Virus record (IMG/VR): IMGVR_UViG_3300043654_000022
Location: 1-56,972 of that record
Direction: 5' to 3' (one strand)
Source of the DNA: a virus
Length of the DNA: 56,972 nucleotides
Of this stretch, positions 47,019 to 53,771 are shown one piece after another (within the stretch, counting starts at the first letter, position 1; the number at the start of each line of letters is the position of its first letter). The notes beneath the pieces were generated by a model that saw only the letters and a program-made list of their open reading frames with translations, did not search any database and had not been told where the DNA came from. The translations under genes and the position numbers were made by a program.

Positions 47019-47301
47019 TGGTAGTCTCCACTTTCCGCAATCCGTCTGTTCCGGCTGCTTTCTCGGCTCCGCGCTTCGTCTTGTAGACTTTGACGGCCCA
47101 TGCTCCCGGTCCAGTGTGAATCCCTTCAGCGTGATACTCGCCATCGGTGCAAAGAACCAATGCCGAATTGATTGTGCTCCGAACGATGAACTGCTCGGTC
47201 GGCATCGGAAGTGACCGCATCCTAATCAATTTGCAGCGACGGCAGTTAGGCACGCACTTGCAAGTGATTGGGTCTAAGGTGTGCATATCTTTCTTATTCA
47301 T
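47011..47301 (-). CDS. passenger protein, 96 aa
   Basis: The start at 47301 has GGAGG 9 nt upstream. An N-terminal CKCVPNCRRCK cysteine cluster precedes a beta-rich body (FIVRSTINSALVLCTDGEYHAEG) and a basic region. It is the first gene of the long passenger operon behind the 47324 promoter. Confidence 0.62.
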   Translation of the reverse strand: MNKKDMHTLDPITCKCVPNCRRCKLIRMRSLPMPTEQFIVRSTINSALVLCTDGEYHAEGIHTGPGAWAVKVYKTKRGAEKAAGTDGLRKVETTNA

Positions 47302-47323
47302 GTGTATTGCCTCCACTAGAGAC

Positions 47324-47352
47324 AGTGTACATTACTACCTCAAGGGAGTCAA
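47324..47352 (-). promoter_or_regulatory. second insertion-element promoter
   Basis: Minus-strand TTGACT (47352-47347), 17-nt spacer, TACACT (47329-47324). Nearly the same 30-bp sequence as the 46526 promoter, with an imperfect version of the same palindrome. Confidence 0.75.
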
Positions 47353-47424
47353 GTACTTTCTCAAACTATTTCGTACTAGTACCGCACTGAAAACACAGGG
47401 TTTATAAGTCCTTTGTTTTCATGT

Positions 47425-47446
47425 GGTAGTTAGCTATATAATTCCC
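47425..47446 (-). repeat. right terminal inverted repeat
   Basis: Minus-strand GGGAATTATATAGCTAACTACC; 18 of 22 bases match the left end. Confidence 0.85.
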
Positions 47447-47454
47447 CTATTTTA
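47447..47454. repeat. 8-bp target-site duplication, right
   Basis: CTATTTTA, identical to 44939-44946. Confidence 0.85.
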
Positions 47455-47495
47455 CAGCACCTTGGTGGGAACGTCGCCGCCCTTACCCGCCAGCA

Positions 47496-48014
47496 TTATT
47501 TACCTGTGTAAAAGTCGATATTGATATAGCGAAAAGCACCCATCGCATCGAGAGTCAACATACACGTCTGCCACGGCTTGCTGTGGTCGTATGCGAGTTG
47601 ACTCATCATTTCGGGGCGGTCTTTTTCCAGCATCCTCGTCCAAACTCGAACGTGACACATCTCGTGAACCATTACGCTTTCAGCGGTTCGAGGTGCGGCA
47701 GTATAATGGGGATTGAAGCGCATCACACAGTTCTGGCCGACGCTATCGCACTGTGTGTCTGCCATATTGAAGCCGCCCAAATCGTTAGAAATTTTCGTGT
47801 CTTTCGGCAGCTTATTGTCGAAATACGAATCGTTGTAGCTTGTGTAAAGCCTTTGCAAATATGCCTCGTCGGTGTCACCAATTGGCGGGCTCGGCTCGAT
47901 GAAGATTACTCCGGTGGAGAATACTGGTGGCTCCTTTGAGCACCCGGACAACCACGAAAAGAGCAAAGCCAACAAAATCGTCAGTAGAACTTTCTCTCTG
48001 ATTGTGAGGTGCAT
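47496..48014 (-). CDS. SprT-like metallopeptidase lipoprotein
   Basis: A 172-aa protein. Residues 8-25 are a lipoprotein signal ending in the lipobox LSGC. The mature part contains the zinc site MVHEMCHVRVW (HExxH, about residue 117) and a downstream DHSKPWQTCM with a third possible His, the arrangement of SprT/Wss1-type peptidases. Unlike cellular SprT it would be anchored outside the cytoplasm. It may remodel the host envelope. A promoter lies 59 nt upstream inside the previous gene. Confidence 0.78.
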   Translation of the reverse strand: MHLTIREKVLLTILLALLFSWLSGCSKEPPVFSTGVIFIEPSPPIGDTDEAYLQRLYTSYNDSYFDNKLPKDTKISNDLGGFNMADTQCDSVGQNCVMRFNPHYTAAPRTAESVMVHEMCHVRVWTRMLEKDRPEMMSQLAYDHSKPWQTCMLTLDAMGAFRYINIDFYTGK

Positions 48015-48326
48015 CTAGTCTTTCTCCTCTGTAATTTCATCGTCGCTTAAGCGAATGATATCTATGTGGTCAAATGTAGCAGATTCCGGGGGAACTGTCA
48101 AGTCTAAAATGTCGGTGGGCACAAGTTCTCCTGCCACCAATATCGGCGAGTCCTCCACTAGCACCTCATTCAAAGGCTTGATGAGGACCCAAAGAGCGGG
48201 GTTGTCTTCGCTCTCCATGTAGACCTCTGCCCGCTCGTGGTTGAATTTCTGGGGCAGCCTCTCGTCGAACTTCAAGACGATTCGAACGTCGTCGATATTG
48301 CCGCCGGGCTGGAATGCGAGAATCAT
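48015..48326 (-). CDS. hypothetical protein, 103 aa
   Basis: A beta-rich acidic protein (DDVRIVLKFDERLP, ERAEVYMESEDNPALWVLI, VEDSPILVAGELVPT). It ends in TAG, which is immediately followed, in the same frame, by the ATG of the lipoprotein gene. Its ATG overlaps the upstream stop. No family is recognised. Confidence 0.65.
   Translation of the reverse strand: MILAFQPGGNIDDVRIVLKFDERLPQKFNHERAEVYMESEDNPALWVLIKPLNEVLVEDSPILVAGELVPTDILDLTVPPESATFDHIDIIRLSDDEITEEKD
48073..48101 (-). promoter_or_regulatory. promoter within the 48015-48326 gene
   Basis: Minus-strand TTGACA (48101-48096), 17-nt spacer, TACATT (48078-48073). It faces the lipoprotein gene. The exact consensus spacing makes chance unlikely, but it lies in coding sequence. 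Confidence 0.55.
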
Positions 48327-48490
48327 TGTCTGTCATCCTTGTACGGCTTTGCAACCGTCTCAAAAACTTCCGCAAGATATCGCACCTTTTCACCTGTCGC
48401 CAGTATGGTGATGTCGTAGAAGCCACCACCCTCTGACTTGGTGGCCTCCACGACAATCCCGGCGACGAGGTACTGGTTACTTTTTTCCAT
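48323..48490 (-). CDS. small protein, 55 aa
   Basis: The ATG at 48490 lies inside the last codons of rtcB (ATGGAAAAAAGTAA) and the TGA overlaps the next ATG. YLVAGIVVEATKSEGGGFYDITI suggests a small beta barrel or OB-like strand set. The coupling on both sides supports translation. Confidence 0.62.
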   Translation of the reverse strand: MEKSNQYLVAGIVVEATKSEGGGFYDITILATGEKVRYLAEVFETVAKPYKDDRQ

Positions 48491-49808
48491 CGCTCAACCC
48501 CTTAACACAAACGAGTTGCTTAATTGCGAGCACTGGCTCAACAAGGTCACTTTGACTCGCCATAACGTCATCAATCGGCTTGTAAGCCCCCGGCGTCTCG
48601 TCAAGCACGCTGAGGGTCTTGTCGCAGTAGACGCCAAACGTTGCCGCTTGGTGGTCGGCTACTGTGAACTCTTTCAAAGCCTGCGTTCGGCTCATCGCGC
48701 GACCCGCGCCGTGGGAGCAAGAGTTGAATGAATCCTTAGAGCCGAGTCCGCGGGCGATGTACGTCTTAGCGCCCATCGAACCGGGAATGATTACCCAATT
48801 ACCTTTCGATGCGTCCACCGCCCCCTTGCGGGTCAAGATGGTGTCGCCCAAGATACTCGCGTAGTTGTGGTGCATGTGAATCACCGATGGCGCATTCAAA
48901 TCCATGTACCCGTCTTGTGTTGCGCCGATTGCCGTCAATACGCGCTGCATCATAATCTCGCGATTAATCCACGCGAACTCTTGCGCGAGTTTGACCGCGC
49001 TGAGATAGTCGTTGTATTCTGGTGTGTCCTTCGGCAGGTAGCCGAGGTCCTTGTTCGGAAGCTGAACTCCCCACTTCTTGCATAATTCCCCAGCTAATTT
49101 GGTGAAGTATGTACCGATGCGATTACCAAATCCGCGCGAACCTGAGTGAATCACAACCCAGAGGTTCGAATCAGGGTTGTCGATTTCAGCGCAAACTTCA
49201 ATGAAGTGATTTCCGGTGCCGAGCGTACCCAAGTGGCGCTCCGCGTTCTTCGAAAGTGCGCCCGGATGACGGGTGAATATGGATTCTGGATGCTCCCGAG
49301 AACCAAGCAGAGAATGCACGCCCGTTACTCGGCTATCAAAATTTTCACGCCAAATCTCTTGAATGTCCGATGGCACTTCGCCCCATGCGCCGCGGTCACC
49401 CAGCCCGCCGTCGTTGGTGCGCCCGTGCGGCACCGCAGTTGAGATATAAGAGAAAAATTTAGCTTCCACGCTTGCGTGACCGCCTGATTGGTACTCGTCA
49501 TCAAGTTCATCAAGACGCAGGTTGGTTCGAACTGCCATCATGCCGCAGCCGATGTCCACACCGACCGCTGCGGGCATCACAGCGCCCACCGTGGGGATAA
49601 CGGACCCAATAGTTGCGCCCATGCCCCAATGCGTGTCCGGCATAGCAGCCACGTACGGCTTCACGAACGGCATTGAGGCGACCTCGTCAAGCTGCTTCAA
49701 AGCCGCGTCTTCAATCGTGACGTGCTTGTTCCACAACTTGATTAGTTTGTTGCCCACCGCTCGGGTGTTGTAGTTCTTTTGAACCATCTTTTCCTTTGGC
49801 AAATTCAT
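48477..49808 (-). CDS. rtcB: RtcB-type RNA ligase
   Basis: A 443-aa protein with every signature of RtcB: metal-binding GVDIGCGM (about 84-91), GTLGTGNHFIEV (about 198-209), HSGSRGFGN (about 223-231) and the guanylated-histidine motif SCSHGAGRAMSR (about 378). RtcB joins 2',3'-cyclic phosphate to 5'-OH RNA ends using GTP and Mn2+, the ends left by anticodon nucleases. In a phage with its own tRNA set and RNase P RNA it is likely to repair cleaved tRNAs. The ribosome site is GAGGAAC. Its start overlaps the upstream stop. Confidence 0.95.
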   Translation of the reverse strand: MNLPKEKMVQKNYNTRAVGNKLIKLWNKHVTIEDAALKQLDEVASMPFVKPYVAAMPDTHWGMGATIGSVIPTVGAVMPAAVGVDIGCGMMAVRTNLRLDELDDEYQSGGHASVEAKFFSYISTAVPHGRTNDGGLGDRGAWGEVPSDIQEIWRENFDSRVTGVHSLLGSREHPESIFTRHPGALSKNAERHLGTLGTGNHFIEVCAEIDNPDSNLWVVIHSGSRGFGNRIGTYFTKLAGELCKKWGVQLPNKDLGYLPKDTPEYNDYLSAVKLAQEFAWINREIMMQRVLTAIGATQDGYMDLNAPSVIHMHHNYASILGDTILTRKGAVDASKGNWVIIPGSMGAKTYIARGLGSKDSFNSCSHGAGRAMSRTQALKEFTVADHQAATFGVYCDKTLSVLDETPGAYKPIDDVMASQSDLVEPVLAIKQLVCVKGLSDGKK

Positions 49809-50068
49809 CGTTCCTCTTCATCAATCTGATGTAGGCTCATCAAATCCAAAAAGTCGTCTACATAGTAAGCCGCATCATCGTATGTCGAAAGAGCGTTCTC
49901 TCGAATCAAGATAAAATCGCCCAACGTATAGTTGGTTTCGAATCCACTGCCCTCGGAGAGTTCTTTCAAGTTCGTCAATTCCTGCACCGCTTCCGCTGGC
50001 GTGAGAATGCCATCTTGTGTCATCTCGATTATGTTCAACAACCCGGCTTGCGCTTCTTGAACTGTCAA
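49805..50068 (-). CDS. acidic helical protein, 87 aa (TTG start)
   Basis: TTG start 7 nt after AGGAG; the TTG overlaps the upstream TGA. The N-terminal half (QAGLLNIIEMTQDGILTPAEAVQELTNL) is helical and the tail is rich in D/E. Directly upstream of and coupled to rtcB, so it may be an accessory factor. The function is unknown. Confidence 0.62.
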   Translation of the reverse strand: MTVQEAQAGLLNIIEMTQDGILTPAEAVQELTNLKELSEGSGFETNYTLGDFILIRENALSTYDDAAYYVDDFLDLMSLHQIDEEER

Positions 50069-50205
50069 TTCGGTCTCCTGAATAACAAGGTCAGCCTATC
50101 ATACCATGTGCCGATTGTCAAGAACAAAATTTGCGGGTCGCCGCCCAGAACGACCCAGCCGATGAGGGCCGGGATTCCGTGAATCGGACAAAATAATTCA
50201 AACAT
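50065..50205 (-). CDS. small membrane protein, 46 aa
   Basis: The ATG directly follows the upstream TAA and the TGA overlaps the next start. It begins MFELFCPIHGIPALIGWVVL and has a hydrophobic central region. Its presence means the TTGACA-like sequence at about 50115 is coding, not a promoter. Confidence 0.6.
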   Translation of the reverse strand: MFELFCPIHGIPALIGWVVLGGDPQILFLTIGTWYDRLTLLFRRPN

Positions 50206-50586
50206 TTACCACCCCGGATTCATCGTGCTGGTTGCACGCGGGTTAAACTGGTCCTCGCGGAGTTTCGGGTCCGCGGCGGTGCGGGTATTGTCGAGCACGG
50301 CCAACAGAATCGTGCTGAAAGCAATAGTGAGCCCGGCCACAGGGACCGGACGGCGACGCCCGGCTTCCTTCGCATGTTCCCGCTTCACGGCCTTCTTCAA
50401 CTCGCTGCGAAGTTGACGGTGAGACATCGTGCGCACATTCTTGCCATACAGTTCAACGCGCTCTTGTTCCGCCTTCGCTTCCGCCTCCAACTGCTCCCGT
50501 ACAGCCTTCGCCGCGGCAATCTGCTCCGGAGTCTGGCTCGGTACGGTGGTCTTCTGGCGCTTTTGGTTTGGCTTCTTGTCGCTCAT
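50206..50586 (-). CDS. basic helical protein with one membrane segment, 126 aa
   Basis: A charged, coiled-coil-like N-terminal two thirds (EQIAAAKAVREQLEAEAKAEQ) and then VPVAGLTIAFSTILLAVLD, a likely membrane anchor near residues 84-101. Probably a cytoplasmic-facing anchored protein. The ATG overlaps the upstream TGA. No family is recognised. Confidence 0.62.
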   Translation of the reverse strand: MSDKKPNQKRQKTTVPSQTPEQIAAAKAVREQLEAEAKAEQERVELYGKNVRTMSHRQLRSELKKAVKREHAKEAGRRRPVPVAGLTIAFSTILLAVLDNTRTAADPKLREDQFNPRATSTMNPGW

Positions 50587-50801
50587 GCTAGTACTCTCCC
50601 GTCTAAGATAACTTCTCGAAATTTACCATCCTTGCACTTCCACATCCACTTCCCGGCGTCCTCGAAATACACCGCCTTGTGGCGGCACACGTAACAACCG
50701 CCGCAGCGGGAGCAGATAAAATTGAAGCGCTCCACGCTGTTTTTATCTGTCCACGTTTGGCGACAATCGTGTTTAAAGTTCGCTACGATGTTTCCCCTCA
50801 T
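50583..50801 (-). CDS. zinc-ribbon-like protein, 72 aa
   Basis: ATG 50801 was chosen over a TTG at 50837. Cysteines in HDCRQTW, FICSRCGGCYVCRHK and WKCKDGK give several CxxC pairs, a probable zinc ribbon. Overlaps the upstream gene by 29 nt. The function is unknown. Confidence 0.6.
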   Translation of the reverse strand: MRGNIVANFKHDCRQTWTDKNSVERFNFICSRCGGCYVCRHKAVYFEDAGKWMWKCKDGKFREVILDGRVLA

Positions 50802-51108
50802 ACCACACCGTTGGATGTGGCTCCACTTCAACACCAATTACGCGGAGGCGGGCAACGTCTATTACAAGATTGGGGCAGGTTGGCTCAAAGGACTTCGCGA
50901 TTCGAAGGTCGTGAGCGAAGACCGGGCGACCTGATGGCTTGAACCCGCAAAAGTAGTTGGGAGATTCCGCGCGCTTCAAAGCAACGAAGGTTGCGGATAG
51001 TGACATCGAGACAGGGACGGTTTCCACCCGCTCTTCTCGATATGCGGTGCCGCGCTCCATAGCCTTCAAGAAGTCGGCGGCAACCTTGTGGACATCTTCG
51101 TTATACAT
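50773..51108 (-). CDS. hypothetical protein, 111 aa
   Basis: First gene behind the 51115 promoter, with an AAAGGA ribosome site. Helical N-terminus (DVHKVAADFLKAMERG), then beta segments. It may be an early gene. No family is recognised. Confidence 0.65.
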   Translation of the reverse strand: MYNEDVHKVAADFLKAMERGTAYREERVETVPVSMSLSATFVALKRAESPNYFCGFKPSGRPVFAHDLRIAKSFEPTCPNLVIDVARLRVIGVEVEPHPTVWYEGKHRSEL

Positions 51109-51114
51109 GGTTCC

Positions 51115-51143
51115 TTTCTAATAGATTCCGATGCTATTGTCAA
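51115..51143 (-). promoter_or_regulatory. sigma70-type promoter for the rtcB operon
   Basis: Minus-strand TTGACA (51143-51138), 17-nt spacer, TAGAAA (51120-51115); the upstream ATTTTGTGC resembles the box at other promoters. Seven coupled genes through rtcB follow. Confidence 0.7.
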
Positions 51144-51152
51144 GCACAAAAT

Positions 51153-51172
51153 AGGGGGCCTTTCGACCCCCT
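51153..51172 (-). terminator. rho-independent terminator of the secreted protein gene
   Basis: On the minus strand an AGGGGG/CCCCCT stem closed by TCGAAAGG, followed by ATTTTG. It ends the 51177-51869 transcript just before the next promoter. Confidence 0.7.
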
Positions 51173-51176
51173 ACTA

Positions 51177-51869
51177 TTACTTGCCGCTGACGCACTCTTC
51201 CAAGGTCACGCCGGACTTCGCCACTTCTGGCAAAGAGAGGATAACCTTGCAAGCTGCGACTTTGGAGCCGATGGCTGCCAGCAAACGCGCATCTTCGCGC
51301 GCTTCGCAGCCCTTGTCAATCTTGCCGCCGCCCAACGACACGCCGAAGCCTGCCGCCTGACCTGCGCCGCTGTACGACTTGAAACATGGAACCGTGGGGA
51401 ACGTCTCCGGGGCAACCGCGCTGGCTGTTTGACGCACGTCTTGAAACGAGGTGCTTTGTGCGTTCGACTGCGGGCCGTTAGATGCCGAGGAGTTGGAGGT
51501 GCTGGAAGCAGAGCCGCCGTTCGCCGTCTGAGACTGCGAGGCGTTCGAGGTGCTCTTGCTGCTATTCGAGTTCGTATTCTCATTCGCGTTGGCGTTCACG
51601 TTCGTGTTGTGGACGTTGGTCTTCACGCTGTTGAGAACCGAGGTGAGATTATCGTTGGTCACATTGACCGTGCTGGACCCGCCGTTCGCAGTTCCACCAG
51701 TGCCGCCGCTTCCACCGTTACCGCCGTTGCCGCCCGGATTGCCGCCGTTCTTCTGACAGGCCGGGGTGCCTTTGCCTTTATCTTTGCCATTTCCACAGTC
51801 ATTAGCGAGCGCAGCGCTGGCGAGACCGAGGAAGAGCAAGGCCAAAACTACTGCCTTCATTAGTTTCAT
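51177..51869 (-). CDS. secreted Gly/Asn/Ser-rich protein, 230 aa
   Basis: Signal peptide MKLMKAVVLALLFLGLASAALA. Then a Gly-rich block (44-66), an Asn/Ser/Thr low-complexity block (68-145), and a compact C-terminal domain with FPTVPCFKSYSGAGQAAGFGVSLGGGKID and four further Cys-containing segments (KGCEAREDARLLAA, AACKVI, LEECV). This C-terminal pattern is seen in uncharacterised secreted phage proteins. Own promoter and terminator imply separate, probably strong expression. Role unknown; extracellular or periplasmic. Confidence 0.75.
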   Translation of the reverse strand: MKLMKAVVLALLFLGLASAALANDCGNGKDKGKGTPACQKNGGNPGGNGGNGGSGGTGGTANGGSSTVNVTNDNLTSVLNSVKTNVHNTNVNANANENTNSNSSKSTSNASQSQTANGGSASSTSNSSASNGPQSNAQSTSFQDVRQTASAVAPETFPTVPCFKSYSGAGQAAGFGVSLGGGKIDKGCEAREDARLLAAIGSKVAACKVILSLPEVAKSGVTLEECVSGK

Positions 51870-51908
51870 TGTTTCCTTTTCGGGGGCTGGTAGCCCGCAT
51901 TCTGAAAT

Positions 51909-51937
51909 ATCCTAGCACACTTCGGTGGTGTTGTCAA
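51909..51937 (-). promoter_or_regulatory. sigma70-type promoter for the secreted protein
   Basis: Minus-strand TTGACA (51937-51932), 17-nt spacer, TAGGAT (51914-51909), preceded by AAACAGTGC. It overlaps the end of the upstream gene, whose TAG stop is part of the -10 box. Confidence 0.75.
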
Positions 51938-52451
51938 GCACTGTTTTCTGGTCCCACATGCAGCACGGTTTTTGTCCCTCTGCGTACTCGTAAAAGTATA
52001 CAGGGGTCCCGCAAATAAAGCAAGTGGTTTCTGGTGGAGGGGGTTTGATGAACGGGTTGGTACTTTCGAAGGGCTTCGGCGTAATTTTGATGCAGACGCA
52101 TTGCAGAACCTCGTCAAAGTACTCGTCCGGCTTCATCGAGTCTTGCTTGTCGAGTTTCAACTTCTTCTTGAGTTCTTTTTTGTGTTGAACTAGGAGAGCC
52201 TTGGTTGCGGCGTTGCGGTCCTCGACCTCTTTCAGTCGAGTGTACTCGGCGCGCGCCTCCGGGGAAATAGTGAGAGTGGCGGGGCGATTCTCTCGTAGCT
52301 TGGTGAGCGGTGCTGCCTTAATGGAATACCAAACCCACGCTGGCGGCCCGTCCGTCTTAAAGCCAGCCGCCTTCACGGCTGCTAGGTCGCCTTGGAAGTC
52401 AGAGAATTCTGCCTCAAAACGCTGAAACGAGGTGTTCCAACGGAGGTTCAA
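51912..52451 (-). CDS. hypothetical protein with K-A-A-G-F motif, 179 aa (TTG start)
   Basis: The TTG start overlaps the glycosyltransferase stop (TTGA). The N-terminal 60 residues carry W(N)xxxxRFEAEF...VKAAGFKTDGPPAWVWYS, a short domain found at the N-termini of various phage and DNA-processing proteins. A coiled basic stretch (95-115) follows, and the C-terminus has CVCIK and CFICGTP, probably a zinc ribbon. A truncated paralogue lies at 53.4 kb. Confidence 0.68.
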   Translation of the reverse strand: MNLRWNTSFQRFEAEFSDFQGDLAAVKAAGFKTDGPPAWVWYSIKAAPLTKLRENRPATLTISPEARAEYTRLKEVEDRNAATKALLVQHKKELKKKLKLDKQDSMKPDEYFDEVLQCVCIKITPKPFESTNPFIKPPPPETTCFICGTPVYFYEYAEGQKPCCMWDQKTVLDNTTEVC

Positions 52452-53206
52452 TCAAAGCCCCACTTAGATTGTGCCACGTATGCTTTTTCCCAGCGATCTC
52501 GACGGTCGCATCCTATTACTAATTCGCCTTGTGTTCTGGGGTTACGAAGTCGAACTCGGTCCCGAAGTTGTGCGATCTTCTCATCTAACGTCCCTAGTGG
52601 TTTGAACTCCCCGAGATTGACACCCGCCACATTGAGGTCATGTGATCGCGGCATTGTGGGGAATATAGACAGCAACTTTTCCTTAATGAGCCTCTTCTGC
52701 GCCAACTCTTCGAAGTGCTGATGATACTCGTGCCCCTGATTCAGTATGTTGCGCAGATTCTTTCCCGACATGCAGCAGCCGCGAATGAGGGAATCGGAGT
52801 GTGACAGACCGACTTCGGCAGGATTATCGGACGGAGGAAAAGACCAACTTTCTCCGCAAGAGATAAACGGCTCAAATTGCGCTTGCGCTTGCTGGTGCCA
52901 CCGAATGAAATCTGGCTCCACAATTTGGTCGTCTTCTATCGCGTATATAAACTCACGACTAGATGCGTCATGGAGGCACCGGTAAATGTTGTCCCAGTTT
53001 TGCTTGCAGTTGTGTCTCTGGATGTAGGGGAAGTTGAAACGACGAAGGACTTCTTTAATCTCGGTTTCGATGCGGTCTGGTCTAGGACGGGCATCTTCAG
53101 AGACTATCACTTCTGTATTTCTTAAATCAGTCCTCGCGATGTGCTCCAAACACACCGCGAGGCATTCTGGCCTATTGTAGGCTGTTACTATCAACAAGTC
53201 TCTCAC
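52448..53206 (-). CDS. glycosyltransferase (GT-A type), paralogue of the 41.8-kb gene
   Basis: GTG at 53206 overlaps the upstream stop (GTGA) and gives MRDLLIVTAYNRPECLAVCL, the first GT-A strand; a TTG at 53221 is an alternative. The motif FIYAIEDDQIVEPDFIRWH (about 88-106) matches the plus-strand gene. HNCKQNWDNIYRCLHDA fits the nucleotide-sugar region. The C-terminal part is charged. Likely modifies a phage or host surface structure. Confidence 0.78.
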   Translation of the reverse strand: MRDLLIVTAYNRPECLAVCLEHIARTDLRNTEVIVSEDARPRPDRIETEIKEVLRRFNFPYIQRHNCKQNWDNIYRCLHDASSREFIYAIEDDQIVEPDFIRWHQQAQAQFEPFISCGESWSFPPSDNPAEVGLSHSDSLIRGCCMSGKNLRNILNQGHEYHQHFEELAQKRLIKEKLLSIFPTMPRSHDLNVAGVNLGEFKPLGTLDEKIAQLRDRVRLRNPRTQGELVIGCDRRDRWEKAYVAQSKWGFD

Positions 53207-53498
53207 GGATTGAGAGTCCAAGTTGCGCTGCTTTCAATTGTTGGATCCATATCGGCATTCTCTTTCGCGAGTTGGTCAAACGACGCACTGAAAACGGCCC
53301 ACTGTTCTTGAATCTGGCTCGCGATCAAGTGGGCTGTTGGGTCCTCATTTGACTTCTCCGCAGACTTCGTGACCATATTCTCGATCTGTCCCTCAATCCA
53401 CCCTTAAAACCGGCGGCCTTAACGCGCGGCTGCTCATCTTGGAAGTCTTGGAATTGCACTTCAAAGCGGCGCTGCTCGGGATTCCAGTTAAGGTTCAT
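53203..53498 (-). pseudogene. fused remnants of two duplicated genes
   Basis: From ATG 53498 the frame reads MNLNWNPEQRRFEVQFQDFQ...RVKAAGFK, a copy of the N-terminus of the 51912-52451 protein, then loses its frame after 32 codons. From that point a different frame reads GWIEGQIENMVTKSAE...SQIQEQWAVF...LAKEN to TGA 53203, a copy of the C-terminal part of the 53550-53771 protein. A deletion between duplicated gene pairs explains this. Confidence 0.75.
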
Positions 53499-53551
53499 TT
53501 TTCTAGGCCTTGAAGCTGTTTTCGCTCTTAAAGTTTACTTTTCTAGGCCTT
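53499..53551 (-). repeat. direct repeat around the remnant
   Basis: TTTTCTAGGCCTT (plus strand) occurs at about 53499-53512 and 53538-53551, bracketing 26 bp. Probably the scar or substrate of the duplication. Confidence 0.6.
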
Positions 53552-53771
53552 ATCGTAAAGCTTCTTGAGCCGAGACCAGCTTGATTCGCAGGTCTCGATT
53601 CTCTCGAATGAGCTCATCTATCGTGGTGTCTACAATCTTCCACTGCTCTTCCAATTGCGTGGCCATCACTTTCTGACCCTCGGAGCCAGCCATCGACTTC
53701 TCAATCAAGTCGGCGATTTGTCCCCCGACCCAGCCTTGTGCGTAAACTGCGTTGTCAATCGAATATGTCAT
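53550..53771 (-). CDS. hypothetical helical protein, 73 aa
   Basis: MTYSIDNAVYAQGWVGGQIADLIEKS... and LEEQWKIVDTTIDELIRENRDLRIKL form a small coiled-coil protein. The ATG is coupled to the upstream TAA (TAATG). It is the intact paralogue of the remnant at 53.2-53.4 kb. Confidence 0.68.
   Translation of the reverse strand: MTYSIDNAVYAQGWVGGQIADLIEKSMAGSEGQKVMATQLEEQWKIVDTTIDELIRENRDLRIKLVSAQEALR

Larger units (their letters stand above)
44947..47446 (-). mobile_element. IS1595-type insertion element with passenger genes (2500 bp)
   Basis: Ends are the inverted repeats GGGAATTATATACATGACTCCC (44947-44968) and, inverted, GGGAATTATATAGCTAACTACC (47446-47425), 18 of 22 identical. They are flanked by the direct repeat CTATTTTA, 8 bp being the size known for the IS1595 family. 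Inside are the transposase and four other minus-strand ORFs. A third inverted-repeat copy at 46567-46546 is 21 of 22 identical to the left end, so a shorter 1.6-kb version (44947-46567) may be the core. The element landed just upstream of the integrase promoter. Confidence 0.85.

Noticed and set aside
50086-50126. Minus-strand TTGACA followed by TATGAT near the end of the rtcB operon
   Set aside because: The spacing is only 12 nt, and the stretch is coding for the 46-aa membrane protein (50065-50205), so I do not call a promoter.
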